Shown here: piece by piece, positions 59,171-64,000 of the stretch
Numbering within the stretch: position 1 is the first letter of the stretch
Layout of the letters: each line of letters starts with the position of its first letter
Origin: Quillaja saponaria
Lineage: Eukaryota; Streptophyta; Magnoliopsida; Fabales; Quillajaceae
Direction: 5' to 3'
NCBI GenBank assembly: GCA_029379385.1
Contig: CM055605.1
Location: forward strand, 9,211,001-9,275,000
DNA: 64,000 nucleotides
The notes under the pieces: model-generated
Seen by the model: the letters and a program-made list of their open reading frames with translations, nothing else
The model's database searches: none
What the model was told of the DNA's origin: nothing
Translations under genes and position numbers: made by a program

Positions 59171-60082
59171 CTAGTCAATGAGAAGTTTGAATTTCTAAGA
59201 ATTAGAATGCCATTCAACAAAAGAAAATAATGAATGTACCCACAGTGCTATTTTTTAAGAGCATTTGAGCAAGAAAATAAAATGAAAGTAAATACGTAGG
59301 TAAGTAATGTGATCAAACACGTATTGGCTCCATGTTCATGTGCTTAACTTACAGAGTGGCTAAAAGACAGTGAATTCCACATGCACCTCTTTGAATTAAA
59401 ACAGTAGGAAAGACCAGTAAGTAACACATACCCACATTAATATTCTAAGTATAGTTTGTTTGTTTCCTTTTGATCATTCTAGTTTGCTAGTATCACTTGT
59501 GGAGCAGTCAGCAAGCCACATCTCAGTAACCAAAACATTGAAGACCCTGAAAAAAGTGAGGTAATATTCAAATCAGAGTAAAAGACAACGTCATGAAAAT
59601 GGTAGACAAAGATAGAAAGAAAGTGGAGAGAAAACTTGAAATGAGCCACGAATGAAATGGCAAATCAAACTTATGACAATACTAATTCAAAAAATAAGGG
59701 GGAAAAAAAAATCAATGTTGGAATTCTAGTTTGGTACCTGCAAAGTCTGAGTGACCCTTGCTGTAGCAACCATTTGTAAGCTCTAGTTAACCATTAGTTA
59801 TAGTACCAGCATCAACAAATCATAACAACATTCTGCAGCCTTAATTTATAAATAGAAAAATCTTGACATTCATAGTGTGAAAGCAAAATTGACACGAGAA
59901 AAGAAAAAGAAATTACCTCAGATAAGAACCGAGGGTCATTCCATCTTAAGACATGTAGCTCATGGGATTATCTCATCTTCACAATTATAAAAGGCAGAGG
60001 TTAAAGTTTATAAGCACTTTTGGATGCACCAATGGCAATAGTTTGAAAGTGAATTTAGAAATAAAGAAAGCAAAAAAATTAC
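59171..60082. repeat. CNL3 3' flank, duplicate of 29.4-30.1 kb
   Basis: 59,370-60,082 is nearly the same as 29,420-30,137 downstream of CNL2. Non-coding; the presumed 3'-UTR intron of CNL3. Donor at exon end 60,083, 43 nt after the family stop. Confidence 0.7.
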
Positions 60083-60125
60083 CTCTGATAAGAACTATGG
60101 GTCATTCCATCTCAAGACATGTGGC

Positions 60126-63100
60126 TCATGTGACAAGCTCACCATCAATTAATATTTCAGTTATATGAGCAATCTTATGCCAGTCCCCTCCCTCCTTTTG
60201 GCATCGCTGTTTAAGCAGAGGACAATTGCCATCGATGTACAGACTTGACAGGGACCTTGGGAGACCCTCATCTGGTAAGCCTTTGAGATTGGGGCAACCC
60301 CTTATAAATAATTCCTCGAGAGATGTAATGTTGAGCATGCCCTTATGGTGAATTGATTTCAGATTCCAACAATCAGAGATCTCAAGACTCTAAGAGAGGT
60401 TGGGAGCAGCCCCTTCTCGGGAAACGACTCTACATTATCATCTTCACAACTAACGTCAAACATGTCCAGAGAATGAAGTCTGCATAAACCCCAATCCATG
60501 CGGGAGGCTATGAGTTTGGAGCAACCAGAGATGTGAAGCTCTTTTAGTTTGGAGGGCAAACCCCCTTCTGGAAATGATTCAACTAGCGGGCAATCTACCA
60601 ACCAAAGTATTTTAAGAGATGGAAGGAGGGTGTGCATTTGTTCAGGCAGTGACTTCAAACTTTCCATATCATCAATATAACAATGCTCTAGCTTGGGGGT
60701 AGAAAATCCTCCCTTTCCAAATGAAACAAATTTAGGGCACCTCCAGATTTCTAGCGAATTGAGAGATGTGATAAACTCTTGCTGTTCCTCTGAGTTTGAA
60801 AGGGTTTCAAGATTCTTACAACTTTTTAACTTGAGTCTCTGAAGCTTCGGGAAGAAGTTTAGCGACAAGAGACTGAGAGAATTGCAGCTATCTTCAATCG
60901 TCAGATATTGAAGAGAAGTGTAGCAATGGCACATGGGCAGTTCAGCATCTGGGAAATTAACGATTCTCAAATCCACGATACTAGGGTTGTTCGTCAGAAT
61001 TTTCGTACGTAAAGAAAAAAAATAAGGGATGCCGCTTCCATATATTTCAAAAGATACCAATGTAGATGGCAGGTGATTCAGCAGCAACTTTTCGCATTCC
61101 TTTAACTTAAGGTTCTCCAAAACTGGAGCCATGGGAATTGAACACGCCAGCTGGTGGCACCCGTCAATCACTAGTTTCGTTAAACGAGGAAGGTGTTGCG
61201 GCAGGTGCCCCTTGAGCTTCGGACAATTTTCTATATGAAGTTCCTGAAGATGCCTGAAAGCTGCTGCTTCAGTATGATCTCCAAAACAAAACCATTCTTC
61301 CCATTCCGCCATATTCTTGAACTTCAAAATTTTAAGGGATCCAAAAGATTGAGCAATTGATGATGAATTATTCCCGTAAAAATCGGAACTGCTTGCCACT
61401 ATTCCATCAAATCCTGAAACTAAGAGCTTCCTTAAAGAGGGTAATTGCCCAAGTGGTGGCAAAGAGAAACAGTACTTACAGCCAATCAACTCAAGAGATA
61501 CGATTGTGGACAATGAACCATCGACAAACCAGTCTGGAAGCCCTGTTCCACCGTAGTTCCTGATTGTCAAGTTTTTCAAGTTTCTATGAGGTTTGAGCTT
61601 CTCTAACACATCCTTTTCATTGCGCGTGTCTTCAGTGCTTCCACTCCAAACCAACTCCAATGTCTCCAAATATTTTTTGTTCTCCATATTGGCCTCTGCA
61701 GCCTCCATCGGAATTACTACGTTTTGTAGCTGCACAAGTGAAAGTTTCCCCCGAAGATTGAGTTGGCCCAACTCCTTGATATTAGACCCACTAACAAAAA
61801 AAGACGTCAAAGTTTGAAGATTTCTTAATTTCCCAAGGTCTGTAGGCGTCTTGTTTATCTTAGTTCCAACAAAACTGAGATGGCGGAGATTAACGAGTTT
61901 ATGCATGTCTGATGGCAACTCTTCCAAATACTCACACCAGTTCATCTTCAATGTCTGCAAGTTATAAAGTGAACATATGGAATTAGGTAACCTTTTGATT
62001 TTGGTCCAAGAGAGATCAAAATAACGTAGATGGTAAAGATTTTCTATAGAGTCAGGCAATTCCTTGATACATAAACAGCCAGCCAAAGATAATAACCGTA
62101 AGCACTTATTTGAAGACAAAAGACCTTGAGGCATGTTGCCCGTGCTCGTAGTCCAAAATAAAATTCCTCCCATGACCACACTTAATGGCAGGAACGTACG
62201 TAGTCTATCTGCCTTGTATATCGGCTCAAAGCTCTTAATCCTTCCATAAAAAAATGGTAAATATGAAAAATGACGAGCTTTTGTTGCTAAGTTTTTTATT
62301 TCATCTGCCTCTGACCTCGCATCTCCCTCTAAGCTGAAACAGAATTCTCCAGATACAAATTTTGCTAAATCATTGACAAGGTCATGCATGACAAACCTTG
62401 TTCTGTTGCTGCTAGATTGTTGAAAAAAACACCTGGACAGTAGATCACGAAAGTACTCCTTGCCTACATCTTCAATTGTCTTATCCTTGTGGGAAATCTG
62501 CAAAAAATTCTCAGCCATCCACAATAGCACTAAATCCTCAATGTCAAACTCACAATCTTTTTGGAAACAAGGCACAATAAGCAAAGCGTCGCTTTAGATG
62601 TGAGGGGAGGTAATGATAGCTCAATATAAGAGCAGGTATAATGTTGCTCTCATCATTTGGCATATTCCATATGTCACATGCCAGAATACTTTCCCATTCC
62701 TCAGGAGATGATTTTGTGTACAAGAGGCCCCCGAGTGTTTTCAATGCTAAAGGCAACCCTTTGCATTTTGCAACAATCTTTTTACCAATTGGTTCAAGGC
62801 TTGGATTTGCATTACAATCTGCCTTATCGAAGGCATGAGCAGCAAATACCATCCAACAATCTTCTTCTGCTAATTCTTTTGGATAATGTATTTGAGCATA
62901 ACTGACGGTTGTTGCAACTCTTTCGCTACGAGTGGTTACAAGGATCTTGCTTCCTGGTGCTCCATAATTGAAAGGCCTCTGCAAGACCTCCCAATTTAAC
63001 TTGTTCTCGTTCCAAACATCATCCAGAACAATAAGGAATTTGTTCCCCATCAATTTCTCTCTGAGTTTACGTTGAAGTGTGTTTAGTTCCGTTGCACCAT

Positions 63101-63848
63101 CTTTTGGCGAAGTGATTTCCTCCAGAATTGCTCTTGTTACCCTTTCAACATCAAATGCTTCAGAAACACAGACCCAAGCTTTAAGGCCAAATTGATCTTC
63201 TATCCTCTTGTCATTGTATACAAGCTGGGCGAGGGTGGTCTTTCCCAACCCACCCATGCCCACAATGGTAATGACAGATGGGTGATTGCCACTCTCAATA
63301 TCATCAGACAACAATAACTCAGTTATCTTTTCTTTATCATCATCTCTACCGTATATGACAGATTCATCTACCAAAGATGACGATGGTAATCTTTGTGACG
63401 AATGCCCTCCAACTCCATCACCAACATTTCTTCCTTTTTTCAGTTCAAGTGACTCCACTTGGCTTGCTAAATATACCAAATTGTTAAGGACTTTTTGTAC
63501 CCGACTAACAGAAACATTGGGGAGGAAGTTTCGTACCCTGCTCGTGGTGGACTCGAATTCAGCTTCGGACTTTGTTTTGGAGGCTTCAGTTTCAATCTCA
63601 TCCAAGATATCCTCTGCCTCATAGACAGCGTCTTTGACTTCAACAAGCCACGCTTTCACATTTGGATCTGACATCTGCTTTTTCTCAGCATCATCGACCA
63701 CAGCATTGATGGAGAACATCTTAATTTTCAAATTGTTCAGCAAATCATCCTTGAGCTTTCCTCCACGGAAGAAGTTCACAACCTCATTGGAAGCCAACCT
63801 GTCAAAGGCAACCTGAAGGAAGGCAGAGAGAACCAATTCTCCAGCCAT
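60126..63848 (-). pseudogene. CNL3: near-complete CC-NB-LRR with two frameshifts
   Basis: Starts MAGELVLSAFLQVAFDRLAS at 63,848. CC with DAVYEAEDILDEI, P-loop GMGGLGKTT, LIVLDDVW, ILVTTRS and GLPLA are intact. At 62,558-62,562 a run of five T (four in CNL1) shifts the frame just after FAYCALFPK, giving a stop a few codons on. A second frame then carries DIEDLVLLWMAE, MHDL and the whole LRR as 741 open codons, until a one-base loss near 60,395 ends it. The last 70 codons (GLPDEGLPRSL to the stop at 60,126) are in a third frame. Compared with CNL1 it lacks a short stretch after the CC (the NPFER region). As it stands it would give a CC-NB fragment of about 432 residues. Both shifts are single-base, one in a homopolymer, so a sequencing error must be excluded before it is called dead. 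Confidence 0.88.
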
Positions 63849-64000
63849 GGTAGTACGTCCGTCTTCTTTGCAAAAGAAAAAGATGGAAGTGAAGTGATTA
63901 CAAACAAACAAGTTTTGTCTATGCTTTGGAAGAATTTATCTGAGTTGTGAGAATAAGTAGAAATTTAGAACATGATAAATTATTCTCCTCGTCTTTTCAT
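63849..64000 (-). promoter_or_regulatory. CNL3 upstream region, shared with CNL2
   Basis: Almost the same as 33,464-33,605, including the in-frame MFV codons and the gagttgtgagaataagtaga stretch. The window ends before the distal block or any foldback insertion could be seen. Confidence 0.5.

Overview
The window is AT-rich plant nuclear DNA, probably from a woody eudicot. The evidence is a cluster of CC-NB-LRR (CNL) disease-resistance genes of the RPP13-like-1/R1 type, intron-bearing gene debris, plant Ty1/copia elements, a TRIM element and a plant LINE. The species cannot be named from the sequence alone. All CNL copies, most gene fragments, both copia elements and the LINE read on the minus strand, which fits repeated tandem duplication of one ancestral unit.

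Layout. 1-6.3 kb: decayed 3' flank of a CNL unit, with a possible MITE, a CNL 3' relic and two copies of an unrecognised exon-like module. 6.4-10.1 kb: CNL1, the only uninterrupted CNL (about 1238 aa, single coding exon). 10.5-11.9 kb: a long inverted-repeat (foldback) insertion in the CNL1 upstream region. 12.5-19.3 kb: an AT-rich minisatellite split by a 6 kb degenerate copia element with a 5-bp target-site duplication. 20.1 kb: small LRR relic. 21.1-22.1 kb: LINE reverse-transcriptase fragment. 22.2-23.0 kb: four exons of a decayed branched-chain aminotransferase gene. 23.7-24.3 kb: a CNL remnant whose start codon is fused directly to the LRR. 26-30 kb: duplicated 3' flanks and an LRR 3' fragment. 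30.2-33.5 kb: CNL2, a pseudogene with several frameshifts and an LRR deletion. 34.0-35.3 kb: a second, unrelated foldback insertion between two copies of a CNL upstream block. 36.0-40.7 kb: copia element with 300-bp LTRs. 41-47 kb: mostly unassigned intergenic DNA. 46.7-52.2 kb: orphan exon-like segments and a 1.8-kb tandem duplication, each half carrying the same TRIM element. 54.0-54.6 kb: solo LTR. 55-60 kb: 3' flank of CNL3. 60.1-63.8 kb: CNL3, nearly complete but broken by two single-base frameshifts.

How it fits together. CNL1 is the only copy predicted to give a full immune receptor. The others are a birth-and-death series from near-intact (CNL3) through heavily broken (CNL2) to short remnants. 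The units share a 5' block, a 3'-UTR splice donor exactly 43 nt after the stop in four copies, and a downstream exon-like module present six times. That module (peptide core like KKDERPNGKKLEKR, then FGxxDP) is the most interesting signal I could not assign.
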